Positions 8,704 to 17,390 of a DNA stretch of 42,104 nucleotides are shown here, piece after piece. The notes beneath the pieces are model-generated. The model made no database searches. It was not told where the DNA came from and saw nothing but the letters and a program-made list of their open reading frames with translations. The DNA lies in NCBI GenBank assembly GCA_937942435.1, contig CALDEM010000003.1:1-42104 (forward strand), written 5' to 3'. Source of the DNA: an uncultured Saprospiraceae bacterium (GTDB lineage: Bacteria; Bacteroidota; Bacteroidia; Chitinophagales; Saprospiraceae). Position 1 is the first letter of the stretch, and the number at the start of each line of letters is the position of its first letter. Position numbers and translations under genes: made by a program.

Positions 8704-11354
8704 CCTAACTCAATCGTATCCCCAGGCTGATACTTGTCATCGTCTCCTTTCTTCTTCTTTGTAGCAGTTTTTGATTTGCTATTTGGCCTATCGGCTTCGT
8801 CATCTGGTGTTTCTATTTCAGAGTCATCGGAGATATGTTTTGTTGATAACACTTTAAACTCTCCTAGCTTATTGCCCATGGCTTTCCAACCTTTGACATC
8901 GATAAACTCTGCAAGGGCTATTTCTGTTTCTTTCTTTTTACCTCCTGATTTATATGAGTATGAGATGACTGGATTTTCCCTAGTCGTCGCATAATATAAC
9001 TTAGAACCCGAAGCCTCAGATATATACTTATAACGTTCATTAGTTTTAGTTGTCTCTACTTCAAATCGCTTGACCATCGTCCATCCCTTCTCACCATCAA
9101 AGTGCAACGCAGAGATCGTATCAAAGGCTACATACTTCCTTGTCTCCAGCCACTTGTCCATATCGATCTTACCACCTACTTCTGGATCACGCACTTCATA
9201 AGTGCCATCTTTATATAAGCTGATGATCTGACTTCCTGTATCAAATGCACCCAAGTAGATACCTCGACCTTCATCGTTCAATCGACCGCTGGTATCATCC
9301 ATCCATATCTTAACAGCACCAAGGGATGACATCCCAAGTTCTATATGTACCACTTTCTTGACTGGGTACTTAGTGACGATGTTGCCGGCTGAACCACGCC
9401 CTTTGATAGCTATCTCTTCAAAGTAAAATTCGAACACTTTTTTGTGTGCCGAGCAAGAAGGCGACAAGGTGATTTGTACGGTCTCTGATTCTCCATTGGG
9501 TTGTGCTGCAAAGTATACTACTCGATTTCCTTTTTCTGCTTTCGCCAAATTATATGCCTTGTCCCGAGTGACACCTGTGACATTAAATCTCTTAGCCATC
9601 GCCCTACCGCTCTTACCATCTACATAGATCATGTTGTAAGTAGTGCGTTCATCTCCTTTGCGCCAGACAGCAGCATGGAGGATGTTCTTTCCTACAAATA
9701 CTTTATCACCATTCTTCACCACTTTAAAAGTGCCATCCTTTACAAAAGCGATGATGTTGTCTATATCAGAACACTCTCCTATTAACTCATCCTTCTTCAA
9801 CCCTGTACCTATAAATCCATCTTTACGATTGATGTATAGCTTTGCATTACTTGCAACTACTTGGACAGCCTTGATCGTTTCAAATGACGATATCTCCGTT
9901 CTTCTTTCTCTACCCTTGCCATACTTCTTCAATAATCTTTCAAAGTATGCGATTGCAAAATCAGTAAGATGCTCCAAGTCATAGTTAACCTGATCCAACT
10001 CTTCCAGCAGCTTAGCCATCGCTTCATCATGCTTAAACTTGTTGTACTTAGAGATACGCTTGATTCTAATCTCCGTTAACTTAATGATATCCTCCTCTGT
10101 GATATCTCTCATCAGTCGCACACGCTTGTCTGTAGCCTTAGGGCCCTTCTTCCCAGTCTCACTTGGCGTTACAACATACTTGGTCAGCCCTTTTCTAATT
10201 AATGCCAGAGCTTCTTCAAAAGATTCAGCTTCTTCTATGTCGCGATAGATTCTATTTTCTATAAAGATCTTCTCAAGGCTGGACATGTGCCACTTCTCTT
10301 CGAGTTCTCCTTTTCTAATCTCGAGTTCTTGGCGCAGTAGGTCCTTTGTTCTTTCTGTTGAGATGCGCAAGATCTCATCTACAGTTAGAAAGTGTGGCTT
10401 ATTGTCTATGATCACACAAGCATTAGGTGATATAGATACTTCACAATTAGTAAATGCATATAAGGCATCCATCGTTATCTCTGGAGAGACACCAGATGGC
10501 AGTTTTATTTCAATCTCTACATCTTGAGCAGTGTTGTCAACGATTTTTTTAATCTTGATCTGACCCTTATCATTGGCTTTGACAACGCTATCGATTAATG
10601 AAGTTGTTGTCACACCATAAGGGAGTTCTGTGATGATGAGCGTAGACTTATCAACAGCCGACATCCGTGCCCGCACTTTGATTTTACCTCCTCTCTTACC
10701 TGCCTGGTAGTCATCAACCGCTACCATGCCGCCGCCTATAAAGTCTGGATAGATCTTAAACCGCTTACCTTCGAGTATCTTGATAGATGCCTTTATCAAC
10801 TCTATAAAGTTATGCGGCATGATCTTAGTCGAGAGACCTACGGCGATCCCTTCAGCACCTTGTGATAGTAGCAATGGAAACTTCATAGGTAGAGCTATCG
10901 GCTCCTTGTTACGGCCATCATATGATAACTGCCAGTCAGTCGTCTGACCATTGAACGCTACCTCTAGTGCAAACTTTGTCAACCGCGCTTCTATATATCT
11001 GGCTGCTGCTGCTGAGTCACCCGTCCTGACGTCTCCCCAGTTTCCTTGAGGATCGATCAATAGATCTTTTTGACCGATGTTAACCATAGCATCACCGATC
11101 GACGCATCACCATGCGGGTGGTACTGCATCGTATGCCCTATGATGTTAGCCACCTTGTGATACCTACCATCATCTTTTTCTCTGAGACTATATAGGATAC
11201 GTCGTTGTACTGGCTTCAGTCCATCTTCTATGGCAGGGACAGCCCGCTCCAATATTACATAAGAAGCATAGTCGAGGAAGTACTCCTCATACATGTTGTC
11301 CAATGATATAATCTTGTCGTCTCCCATCTCCATGGTATCACTTCTTGAGCTCAT
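8697..11354 (-). CDS. parC: DNA topoisomerase IV subunit A
   Basis: Type IIA topoisomerase subunit that cuts and rejoins DNA to unlink replicated chromosomes. The 885-residue protein has the breakage-reunion domain with the catalytic tyrosine in AAARYIEARLT (Tyr120, next to Arg119), a tower and coiled-coil region (~380-470), and a C-terminal beta-pinwheel (~520-830) that lacks a clear gyrase GyrA-box. The Lys-rich tail ends GDTIELGF, which I recall as conserved in Bacteroidota ParC. The quinolone pocket reads HPHGDASIGDAM (79-90), with Ala84 where E. coli ParC has Ser80; this is the usual form in this phylum, not an obvious mutation. parE is not adjacent. A TATATTTG box lies 16 nt before the ATG. 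GyrA is the alternative but fits less well. Confidence 0.92.
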   Translation of the reverse strand: MSSRSDTMEMGDDKIISLDNMYEEYFLDYASYVILERAVPAIEDGLKPVQRRILYSLREKDDGRYHKVANIIGHTMQYHPHGDASIGDAMVNIGQKDLLIDPQGNWGDVRTGDSAAAARYIEARLTKFALEVAFNGQTTDWQLSYDGRNKEPIALPMKFPLLLSQGAEGIAVGLSTKIMPHNFIELIKASIKILEGKRFKIYPDFIGGGMVAVDDYQAGKRGGKIKVRARMSAVDKSTLIITELPYGVTTTSLIDSVVKANDKGQIKIKKIVDNTAQDVEIEIKLPSGVSPEITMDALYAFTNCEVSISPNACVIIDNKPHFLTVDEILRISTERTKDLLRQELEIRKGELEEKWHMSSLEKIFIENRIYRDIEEAESFEEALALIRKGLTKYVVTPSETGKKGPKATDKRVRLMRDITEEDIIKLTEIRIKRISKYNKFKHDEAMAKLLEELDQVNYDLEHLTDFAIAYFERLLKKYGKGRERRTEISSFETIKAVQVVASNAKLYINRKDGFIGTGLKKDELIGECSDIDNIIAFVKDGTFKVVKNGDKVFVGKNILHAAVWRKGDERTTYNMIYVDGKSGRAMAKRFNVTGVTRDKAYNLAKAEKGNRVVYFAAQPNGESETVQITLSPSCSAHKKVFEFYFEEIAIKGRGSAGNIVTKYPVKKVVHIELGMSSLGAVKIWMDDTSGRLNDEGRGIYLGAFDTGSQIISLYKDGTYEVRDPEVGGKIDMDKWLETRKYVAFDTISALHFDGEKGWTMVKRFEVETTKTNERYKYISEASGSKLYYATTRENPVISYSYKSGGKKKETEIALAEFIDVKGWKAMGNKLGEFKVLSTKHISDDSEIETPDDEADRPNSKSKTATKKKKGDDDKYQPGDTIELGF

Positions 11355-11370
11355 ACTATTGATTAATAGG

Positions 11371-11378
11371 CAAATATA
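11371..11378 (-). promoter_or_regulatory. Probable -7 box of parC
   Basis: TATATTTG on the minus strand matches the Bacteroidota -7 consensus TAnnTTTG and lies 16 nt before the parC ATG. No clear -33 TTTG was found upstream. The rest of the ~290-bp gap between parC and the next gene (11355-11648) holds no gene that I can see. Confidence 0.5.
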
Positions 11379-11648
11379 CGTAATGGATTATCATAATCTA
11401 TAGTTCTGATTGTGATAGAAGCACACAATTCTGATGAATCATATGAGTATATCCATCTCTGTTATGATGATCTCCATGCTTGAACATACTTTTAGGGGAT
11501 ACCCTAGTCGTTATGTTTTAACCCTTAGATAACTTAGTGGGAAGCAATTCGCTTAACCATACTTTTTCTGCCAAGGATAGCAGGTATCTGCTCAAACCTC
11601 ATTAGAAGGTTGAGTAGATTTATTAATTTGGTGTAAACACACGTGTCA

Positions 11649-12401
11649 ATGAAAAGAATACTTCACTTATCGATTCTATACCTACTCTCTACTAGTATCA
11701 CGGCTCAGTGTTTAGATGATCAAGCGCATAACACTTCAGTGAATAGTGTCTGGATGTCTTGCAACACCAGCCCTAATCCATTTGCTGAGATTGGAGAATC
11801 TCACTGGATCATGTACGAGTTTGAGCAAGTGGAGTCAATCGAAAGTATCAATATCTGGAATCTCAATAACCCTGATCAACTCACATCTGGGGCACAAAGA
11901 ATCAGGATGGACATCTCTCCTGACGGAGCTTCTTGGACCAATATGGGTGTGGTAGAGCTAGCCATGGCAGAGGCTTCAGCAGATTACGTAGGTGAGCTAC
12001 TGGTGGATTTTGAAGCCTTTGAAGGTCGCTATGTTTTGTTTACCATATTGGCCAATCATGGAGGCCCGTGTTCTGGGTTTGCAGAAGTGCGGTTCAACTT
12101 AGGAGTAGGCACTGTCCCAACCATAGATGAGGAGTTAGCAGCTGCAGTCATCGTCGCACCTAATCCTGCAGACAAGTTTGTAAACATCGATATCGGAGAT
12201 ATAATATCAAGAACAATCAGATATCAGGTACTTGATATGACTGGCAAGGTCTTGATGAGAGATGTTGCTGAGATGGGCCGTAATAGCACGCAAGATGTGA
12301 GCATATCAACCGCTGATCTTAGCGCCGGCACTTATGCCATCAGCATGGAGACTGATGAAGGAATTGTAACTAAGAAAATCATCGTAGTTCACCCTAATTA
12401 A
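11649..12401 (+). CDS. Discoidin-like T9SS-secreted protein
   Basis: The ATG at 11649 is chosen over the GTG six bases earlier because it starts directly at the signal peptide MKRILHLSILYLLSTSITAQ. Residues ~25-155 look like an F5/8 type C (discoidin) or galactose-binding-like fold: ESHWIMYEFEQVESIESINIW, RIRMDISPDGASWTN, YVLFTILANHGGPCSGFAEVRF. Residues ~175-250 are a type A T9SS sorting domain (APNPADKFVNIDI ... YQVLDMTGKVLM ... LSAGTYAISMETDEG). It is probably displayed on the cell surface and binds a sugar or ligand. It lies 67 bp before the DUF1800 gene and may be transcribed with it, although that gene also has its own TTTG box. Confidence 0.85.
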   Translation: MKRILHLSILYLLSTSITAQCLDDQAHNTSVNSVWMSCNTSPNPFAEIGESHWIMYEFEQVESIESINIWNLNNPDQLTSGAQRIRMDISPDGASWTNMGVVELAMAEASADYVGELLVDFEAFEGRYVLFTILANHGGPCSGFAEVRFNLGVGTVPTIDEELAAAVIVAPNPADKFVNIDIGDIISRTIRYQVLDMTGKVLMRDVAEMGRNSTQDVSISTADLSAGTYAISMETDEGIVTKKIIVVHPN

Positions 12402-12456
12402 TGATCAGTAGAACTCCATTAAAGAAACTGTAATTAGAAAAGAGACTTACACTCGA

Positions 12457-12464
12457 AAACTTTG
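12457..12464 (+). promoter_or_regulatory. Possible -7 box, DUF1800 gene
   Basis: AAACTTTG matches the TTTG half of the TAnnTTTG consensus and is separated from the ATG by only 4 nt (TATC). If used, the transcript would start at or next to the start codon. Confidence 0.35.
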
Positions 12465-12468
12465 TATC

Positions 12469-14268
12469 ATGAATCAACGAGTTTTTTCAATTGTCACGAT
12501 TATAATATTTGCGTCAAGCATACTCTCCTCCCAATACTATAATGACTACATCGGCGCTGGACATGATAGAGGTGTAACTGTAAGGTCAAGTAGTAGCTCA
12601 GGCACGTCGTTAGCGGCCCATACTATCAATGGAGAAGGCCTCGATGCCAATAAGATGGCCGCATCTAGATTTTTATTTCAATCATCGTTTGGTGCAGATA
12701 TAGAGGAGATAGCGGAGCTCGCCGAAACGCTTGATTATGAAGGATGGATCAACAACCAGTTTAGCCAGCCCACTTCACTTCTTCTCCCTAAGTTATGGGA
12801 GACAGATGCAAGAGCAAGAGTCATCTTTGCAGCAGAAAATGATGGCGAATATTTTGGACCATATGCCCTCCACTTTCAGTATGCATGGTGGGATAATAAT
12901 TATAAAGCACCAGATCAACTTAGACATCGCATCGCTTATGCACTGAGTCAGATCGTTGTGATATCTATCAACTCACAACTGGGTGATTATGGAGAAGGGT
13001 TGGCAAGTTTTTATGATATCCTTGTCAGAAATGCGCTTGGCAATTATGAAGATATCCTGCAAGAGATCACGATAGACCCTAATATGGGTTTTTATCTAAG
13101 TCATCTTCAAAATCCAAAGACAGATAATGAGTTAGGCATCAGACCAGATGAGAACTTTGCGAGAGAAATTATGCAACTCTTTAGTATCGGCCTATATGAA
13201 CTTAATAATGATGGCAGTAGAAAAGTGGATGGCAACGGAGACTTTATACCAACTTATGATAACACTGACATACAAGAATTAGCAAAGGTCTTCACAGGAC
13301 TTAAAGGTGGCGAATGGAGTGCGGATGCACTCACATATGTTAATCCAGGAGCACCGGTTGACTTTGATGCTGGCATAGACAACATCAATCGCGAAGTACC
13401 GATGCAGATGCAAGAGTCACAACATGAGCCAGGACCTAAGACCATCATCGGAGACTATACGATCCCTGGCGGTCAGACCGGTATGGAAGACATACAACAA
13501 GCTGTCAGTCATCTCTTTAACCATCCTAATGTAGGCCCATTTATAGCTCGTAGACTCATCCAACAATTGATAAAATCTAATCCAAGCCCTGGCTATATAG
13601 ACAGAGTTGCCCGCTCATTTAATGACAATGGATCTGGCATCAGAGGAGACATGAAAGCTGTGGTCAAAGCGATACTCTTGGATCAAGAGGCGCGTGATTG
13701 TGCTGAGATCAACAACCCAACGAGTGGCAAGCTCAAGGAGCCGATCATGAGATATACACAGTTCCTTCATGCCATACCTGGAGACGTGCCAGATGGTTAC
13801 TATTGGAACAATGGATATGACTATCTCAATGATACAAGACAACTACCACTTGTGGCGCCGTCAGTGTTCAACTTTTATCTCCCAGATCATCAACCCGTAG
13901 GTGACTTTGTAGACCAAGACTTGGTAGCACCAGAGTTTCAGATACACAACAGCCAGTCTGCGATCGGATATCTCAACCAAGCACATAAGTGGACCAGTTG
14001 GAAAGCACTTTTTTGGGATTGGTTTGAGTCAACGCCAGCCGCGGTGACAGACCTTTCTTCTTACTACGCGATGTCGGAAGATCCTGAGACTTTGATCAAT
14101 CACTTCAACGTACTTCTTGTACATGGCAGGTTGTCCGAAGAGACCAGAGCCAATATCAAAAATGCCCTTACTCAGATACCCATGGTATGGGATAACTCAA
14201 GAGAGTTAAGAACAGAGCTGTGCCTCTATCTCATCATGATATCACCTGACTACGTTGTCATCAAATAA
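12469..14268 (+). CDS. DUF1800 family exported protein
   Basis: A 599-residue protein with a signal peptide (MNQRVFSIVTIIIFASSILSS). It has the DUF1800 hallmarks: a helical start AASRFLFQSSFGADIEEI, ARVIFAAENDG... WWDNNYKAPDQLRHRIAYALSQIVVI, then NENFAREIMQLFSIGL-type motif (here DENFAREIMQLFSIGLYELN, ~224-243), FTGLKG, and PFIARRLIQQLIKSNPSPGYIDRVARSF. The biochemical role of DUF1800 is unknown; members are secreted and almost always sit next to a DUF1501 gene, as here (18 bp gap). Together they probably form an exported partner pair. No sorting domain is present at the C-terminus, which ends PDYVVIK. Confidence 0.9.
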   Translation: MNQRVFSIVTIIIFASSILSSQYYNDYIGAGHDRGVTVRSSSSSGTSLAAHTINGEGLDANKMAASRFLFQSSFGADIEEIAELAETLDYEGWINNQFSQPTSLLLPKLWETDARARVIFAAENDGEYFGPYALHFQYAWWDNNYKAPDQLRHRIAYALSQIVVISINSQLGDYGEGLASFYDILVRNALGNYEDILQEITIDPNMGFYLSHLQNPKTDNELGIRPDENFAREIMQLFSIGLYELNNDGSRKVDGNGDFIPTYDNTDIQELAKVFTGLKGGEWSADALTYVNPGAPVDFDAGIDNINREVPMQMQESQHEPGPKTIIGDYTIPGGQTGMEDIQQAVSHLFNHPNVGPFIARRLIQQLIKSNPSPGYIDRVARSFNDNGSGIRGDMKAVVKAILLDQEARDCAEINNPTSGKLKEPIMRYTQFLHAIPGDVPDGYYWNNGYDYLNDTRQLPLVAPSVFNFYLPDHQPVGDFVDQDLVAPEFQIHNSQSAIGYLNQAHKWTSWKALFWDWFESTPAAVTDLSSYYAMSEDPETLINHFNVLLVHGRLSEETRANIKNALTQIPMVWDNSRELRTELCLYLIMISPDYVVIK

Positions 14269-14286
14269 TCCAAAAAGCTCACAATC

Positions 14287-15726
14287 ATGACTCATATATC
14301 AAGAAGAAAATTTATAGGGAAAGCAAGTTGCGGTGCCATGGCGAGCACTACTATGTTATCCACCCTACTCAACCTTAAGGCCCTCAATGCTGCGGCAATG
14401 TCCGACTCTGTGGTACAAGCAGCAGATGATTATAAGGCACTGGTCTGTATATCTCTTGGTGGTGGTAATGATGCATATAACATGCTCATACCTACATCAA
14501 CAAGAGAGTACAATGATTATGCTAACGTGAGAGCATCGATCGCTATACCACAAAATGAAATCCTTGGACTCGACACCCTCAATACACCTGGACGTACATT
14601 TGGTCTACACCCTTCGATGCCCAATATCCGAGCTCTTTATAATCAAGGCAAGGCAGCTTTTGTCTCAAACGTAGGGACACTTATAGAGCCCATCTCAGTA
14701 CAACAGTTCTGGGATGAAACCAAAAAAGCACCACTCGGGTTGTTATCCCATAGCGACCAACGCCAACAATGGATGACAGCAGTCCCTCATGAACGAGCAG
14801 GGATCGGTTGGGGCGGAAAGATAGCCGATATGATCAATCAGATGAATGATACAGATGGCCTCTCCATGAATATTTCTTTGGGCGGCACCAATATCTTTCA
14901 GACAGGAGTAGAAAATATCGAGTATACACTAGATCCCGCTAATCCGACTGATTCTCCGCTCAAGGATATTAATGGATACAATGAAAACTGGGCTTTCAAT
15001 AGAATCAAAAAGGAAGCGATAGACAACATGTTAGATCGTACTTACTCTGATATCTATGAGAACACTTACGTAAATACAATCAGAGGAGCACGTGACGGAT
15101 GGATCAGATACAAAGAAGCTCTTGACGGTGTCACACTCAACACCACTTTTGAGTTTGCTACTAACGAAGAAACGGGTCGACATATAACATATGCCCTCGG
15201 TTGGGTAGCCAAAATGATAGCGGCCAGAGAGACACTTGGATATAAAAGACAGACATTCTTTCTTGATTTTTCAGGATGGGATCACCATGACGAACTGCTC
15301 GACGCACAGTCCACTATGCTGAGAGAGTTGGATCATGCAGTCCATCAGTTTCAACTCGCCATGCAAGAGCTCAACACCGAGGACTGCGTGACTTCTTTTT
15401 TAATCTCTGACTTTGCGAGGACATTGAGATTTAATGGTAATGGCACGGATCACGCCTGGGGCAGTAACATGATGGCCATCGGAGGTCCTGTTAGAGGACA
15501 ACGCATATATGGTACTTATCCTGAGACCTTAGATCCTAATCAAAATGAGGTTGATCTAGGAGGAGGCATCATCGTACCCACTACATCTGCCGATCTATAC
15601 TTTGCGGAGTTGGCTCATTGGTTTGGTGTTTCTAAGTCTAATCTTGAGACCATCTTCCCTAATCTGATCAACTTCTACGACTACAGAACAGATCCTAATA
15701 ATCCGCTCAATTTTTTAACAATTTAA
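14287..15726 (+). CDS. DUF1501 family protein, Tat-type signal
   Basis: A 479-residue member of the sulfatase-like DUF1501 family. The N-terminus carries a twin-arginine motif (SRRKFIGKAS) followed by an Ala-rich segment, predicting folded export by Tat. The core shows CISLGGGNDAYNMLIPT near residue 55, GLHPSMPNI, HSDQRQQWMT, LDFSGWDHHDEL (~330) and SDFARTLRFNGNGTDHAWGSNMMAIGG (~375-400); Asp/His clusters in these motifs resemble metal sites of alkaline-phosphatase-superfamily enzymes. No substrate is established. It is the second half of the DUF1800-DUF1501 pair and is followed by a strong terminator. Confidence 0.92.
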   Translation: MTHISRRKFIGKASCGAMASTTMLSTLLNLKALNAAAMSDSVVQAADDYKALVCISLGGGNDAYNMLIPTSTREYNDYANVRASIAIPQNEILGLDTLNTPGRTFGLHPSMPNIRALYNQGKAAFVSNVGTLIEPISVQQFWDETKKAPLGLLSHSDQRQQWMTAVPHERAGIGWGGKIADMINQMNDTDGLSMNISLGGTNIFQTGVENIEYTLDPANPTDSPLKDINGYNENWAFNRIKKEAIDNMLDRTYSDIYENTYVNTIRGARDGWIRYKEALDGVTLNTTFEFATNEETGRHITYALGWVAKMIAARETLGYKRQTFFLDFSGWDHHDELLDAQSTMLRELDHAVHQFQLAMQELNTEDCVTSFLISDFARTLRFNGNGTDHAWGSNMMAIGGPVRGQRIYGTYPETLDPNQNEVDLGGGIIVPTTSADLYFAELAHWFGVSKSNLETIFPNLINFYDYRTDPNNPLNFLTI

Positions 15727-15804
15727 GATGTGTCTTCTGATAACATGCGGAGTCTAAAGAGCATAATAAGATAGCATAGATAGTTTTTTCATACAGTTTA
15801 GTAT

Positions 15805-15828
15805 AAAGGGCCTCCCTAAGGGCCCTTT
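15805..15828 (+). terminator. Rho-independent terminator after DUF1501
   Basis: AAAGGGCC / GGCCCTTT 8-bp stem with an 8-nt loop, followed by TGCTTTT, 79 bp past the DUF1501 stop. The stem is GC-rich in an AT-rich region, so this is the best terminator in the window. Confidence 0.85.
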
Positions 15829-15886
15829 TGCTTTTCCCACAACAATCGTCTCATCAAAGCCTTTCCTACGTTTTGTTTGTAATCCC

Positions 15887-15894
15887 TAACTTTG
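15887..15894 (+). promoter_or_regulatory. Probable -7 box, rhodanese gene
   Basis: TAACTTTG is an exact match to TAnnTTTG and ends 4 nt (GACT) before the ATG at 15899. A transcript from this box would have almost no leader. No well-spaced -33 TTTG was found. Confidence 0.5.
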
Positions 15895-15898
15895 GACT

Positions 15899-16303
15899 AT
15901 GAGACAACTTAGCTATACAGTTATGCTATCAAGCATTGTTCTTCTCTTGTCTTGTCAGAAGAAGCAAGAAGTGAGCACTGCAACTGGCAAACAACCTTAT
16001 AAAGACATCACTGTTACAGAAGCAATGAACCTAATCGATCAAAAAGCTGATGTGGTCTTCTTAGATGTGCGTACGCCAGAAGAAATAGCTGATGGGATGA
16101 TACCCGGTGCCATAACTGCAGATTATAGATCTGACTCTTTTAAGCAAGAGATCAGTGCACTTGATAAATCAAAGAGCTATATAGTGTATTGCAGAAGTGG
16201 AGGTCGCAGTGTTAAGGCTTCTCATATCATGTCAGAAGCGGGATTCTCTGATCTCATGAATATGAAGGGCGGATACAATAGTTGGAAAGAAGTGAATCAA
16301 TAG
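15899..16303 (+). CDS. Rhodanese-like lipoprotein
   Basis: A 134-residue protein with a lipoprotein signal (LLLSC, lipidated Cys19) and a single rhodanese domain at ~35-132. Family motifs are DVVFLDVRTPEEIADGMIPGA and the active-site loop VYCRSGGRS with Cys98 as the expected persulfide-carrying residue, then GFSDLMNMKGGYNSW. It probably transfers or reduces sulfane sulfur in the periplasm, tethered to a membrane; the physiological sulfur donor is unknown. The stop TAG is immediately followed by the ATG of the hydroxylase gene, so the two are translationally coupled. Confidence 0.9.
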   Translation: MRQLSYTVMLSSIVLLLSCQKKQEVSTATGKQPYKDITVTEAMNLIDQKADVVFLDVRTPEEIADGMIPGAITADYRSDSFKQEISALDKSKSYIVYCRSGGRSVKASHIMSEAGFSDLMNMKGGYNSWKEVNQ

Positions 16304-17329
16304 ATGCCTAATTACGTCAAGATATTTTTAGATGGTTATGGTGGTTATGCCTCTTATGTATGGTATGAGATCACTCATCCCTCTTGGGGCAATTACTTCT
16401 ATTGGTTGATTGCTATATCACTATTCTTCATGGCGCTGGAGTGGGTCAAACCTTGGAGAAAAGAACAAGGCAGGTTTAGAAAGGATTTTTGGTTGGATGC
16501 ATTCTATATGTTTTTCAATTTCTTTTTATTCTCACTCATCATATACAATGCGGCATCTGATGTAATCGTCAATTTTTTCAACTACTATATAAATCAATTC
16601 TTAAACATAGATCTCAAAGCCCTTAATCCGATGTATAGCTGGCCTATGTGGACCATCTTATTGGTCGGATTTTTAGTAAGAGACTTCGTGCAGTGGTGGA
16701 CACACAGATTACTTCATAAGTCAGAGCGACTATGGGAGTTTCATAAAGTGCACCACAGTGTTCAAGAGATGGGCTTCGCAGCACACTTAAGATATCACTG
16801 GATGGAGACGCTAGTATATAGGACATTAGAATATCTACCACTCGCTTTACTCGGCATAGGACTTTATGACTTTTTTATCATTCACATATTTACACTTGCA
16901 GTAGGTCATTATAATCATTCTAATATCACTGTGTCAGGACGGGTCACAGGGGGTATACTAGGTGGCTTAATAGGGATAGTAGTTGCAACGAGTTCATTTG
17001 ATGTTGCGTTACTCTCTGTTGATGCTTCTATAATGATAATACTTGGCGTCATCGTAGCAAGTATCATCGTAGGCGCTGTTCTTCTTGGGCCAATCATGAA
17101 GATGTTGTTTAATCATCCGGAGATGCACATCTGGCACCATGCTCATGACTTACCAGAAAATAGAAAAACGGGGGTCAACTTTGGTTTGAGTCTTGCGATT
17201 TGGGATTTTATATTTGGCACGGCATATATGCCAACAGATGGTAGAGATATAAAACTTGGCTTCCCCGGCGTTGAAGAGTTTCCAGAATCATTTGGTAAGC
17301 AAGTTGTTCATGGATTGAAAAAGTCATAG
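16304..17329 (+). CDS. Sterol desaturase / fatty acid hydroxylase family membrane protein
   Basis: A 341-residue integral membrane protein with about six hydrophobic segments. The di-iron histidine boxes of the family are present: HRLLH (134-138), HKVHH (147-151), GHYNH (201-205) and HIWHH (275-279). Such enzymes use O2 and a non-heme di-iron centre to hydroxylate or desaturate lipids, including sterols, carotenoids and fatty acids. The sequence does not say which lipid is used. Its start directly abuts the stop of the rhodanese lipoprotein gene, with no Shine-Dalgarno of its own, so translation is probably coupled. A hydrophobic stretch at ~217-262, rich in Gly and Val, separates the third and fourth boxes and is unusually long. 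Confidence 0.88.
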   Translation: MPNYVKIFLDGYGGYASYVWYEITHPSWGNYFYWLIAISLFFMALEWVKPWRKEQGRFRKDFWLDAFYMFFNFFLFSLIIYNAASDVIVNFFNYYINQFLNIDLKALNPMYSWPMWTILLVGFLVRDFVQWWTHRLLHKSERLWEFHKVHHSVQEMGFAAHLRYHWMETLVYRTLEYLPLALLGIGLYDFFIIHIFTLAVGHYNHSNITVSGRVTGGILGGLIGIVVATSSFDVALLSVDASIMIILGVIVASIIVGAVLLGPIMKMLFNHPEMHIWHHAHDLPENRKTGVNFGLSLAIWDFIFGTAYMPTDGRDIKLGFPGVEEFPESFGKQVVHGLKKS

Positions 17330-17390
17330 ACCTCTTTTTTACGACTCAAGGTGGTTAGAATCTCAAGATTTCAGTAGTTAAGTCTTACAA

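Noticed and set aside
8734..10527. Plus-strand frames inside parC
   Set aside because: Low-complexity Ser/Leu/Phe shadows of the minus-strand gene.
10980..11130. Quinolone-resistance change in ParC (Ala84 in place of Ser)
   Set aside because: HPHGDASIGDAM is, as I recall, the natural form in this phylum, so it is not evidence of acquired resistance.
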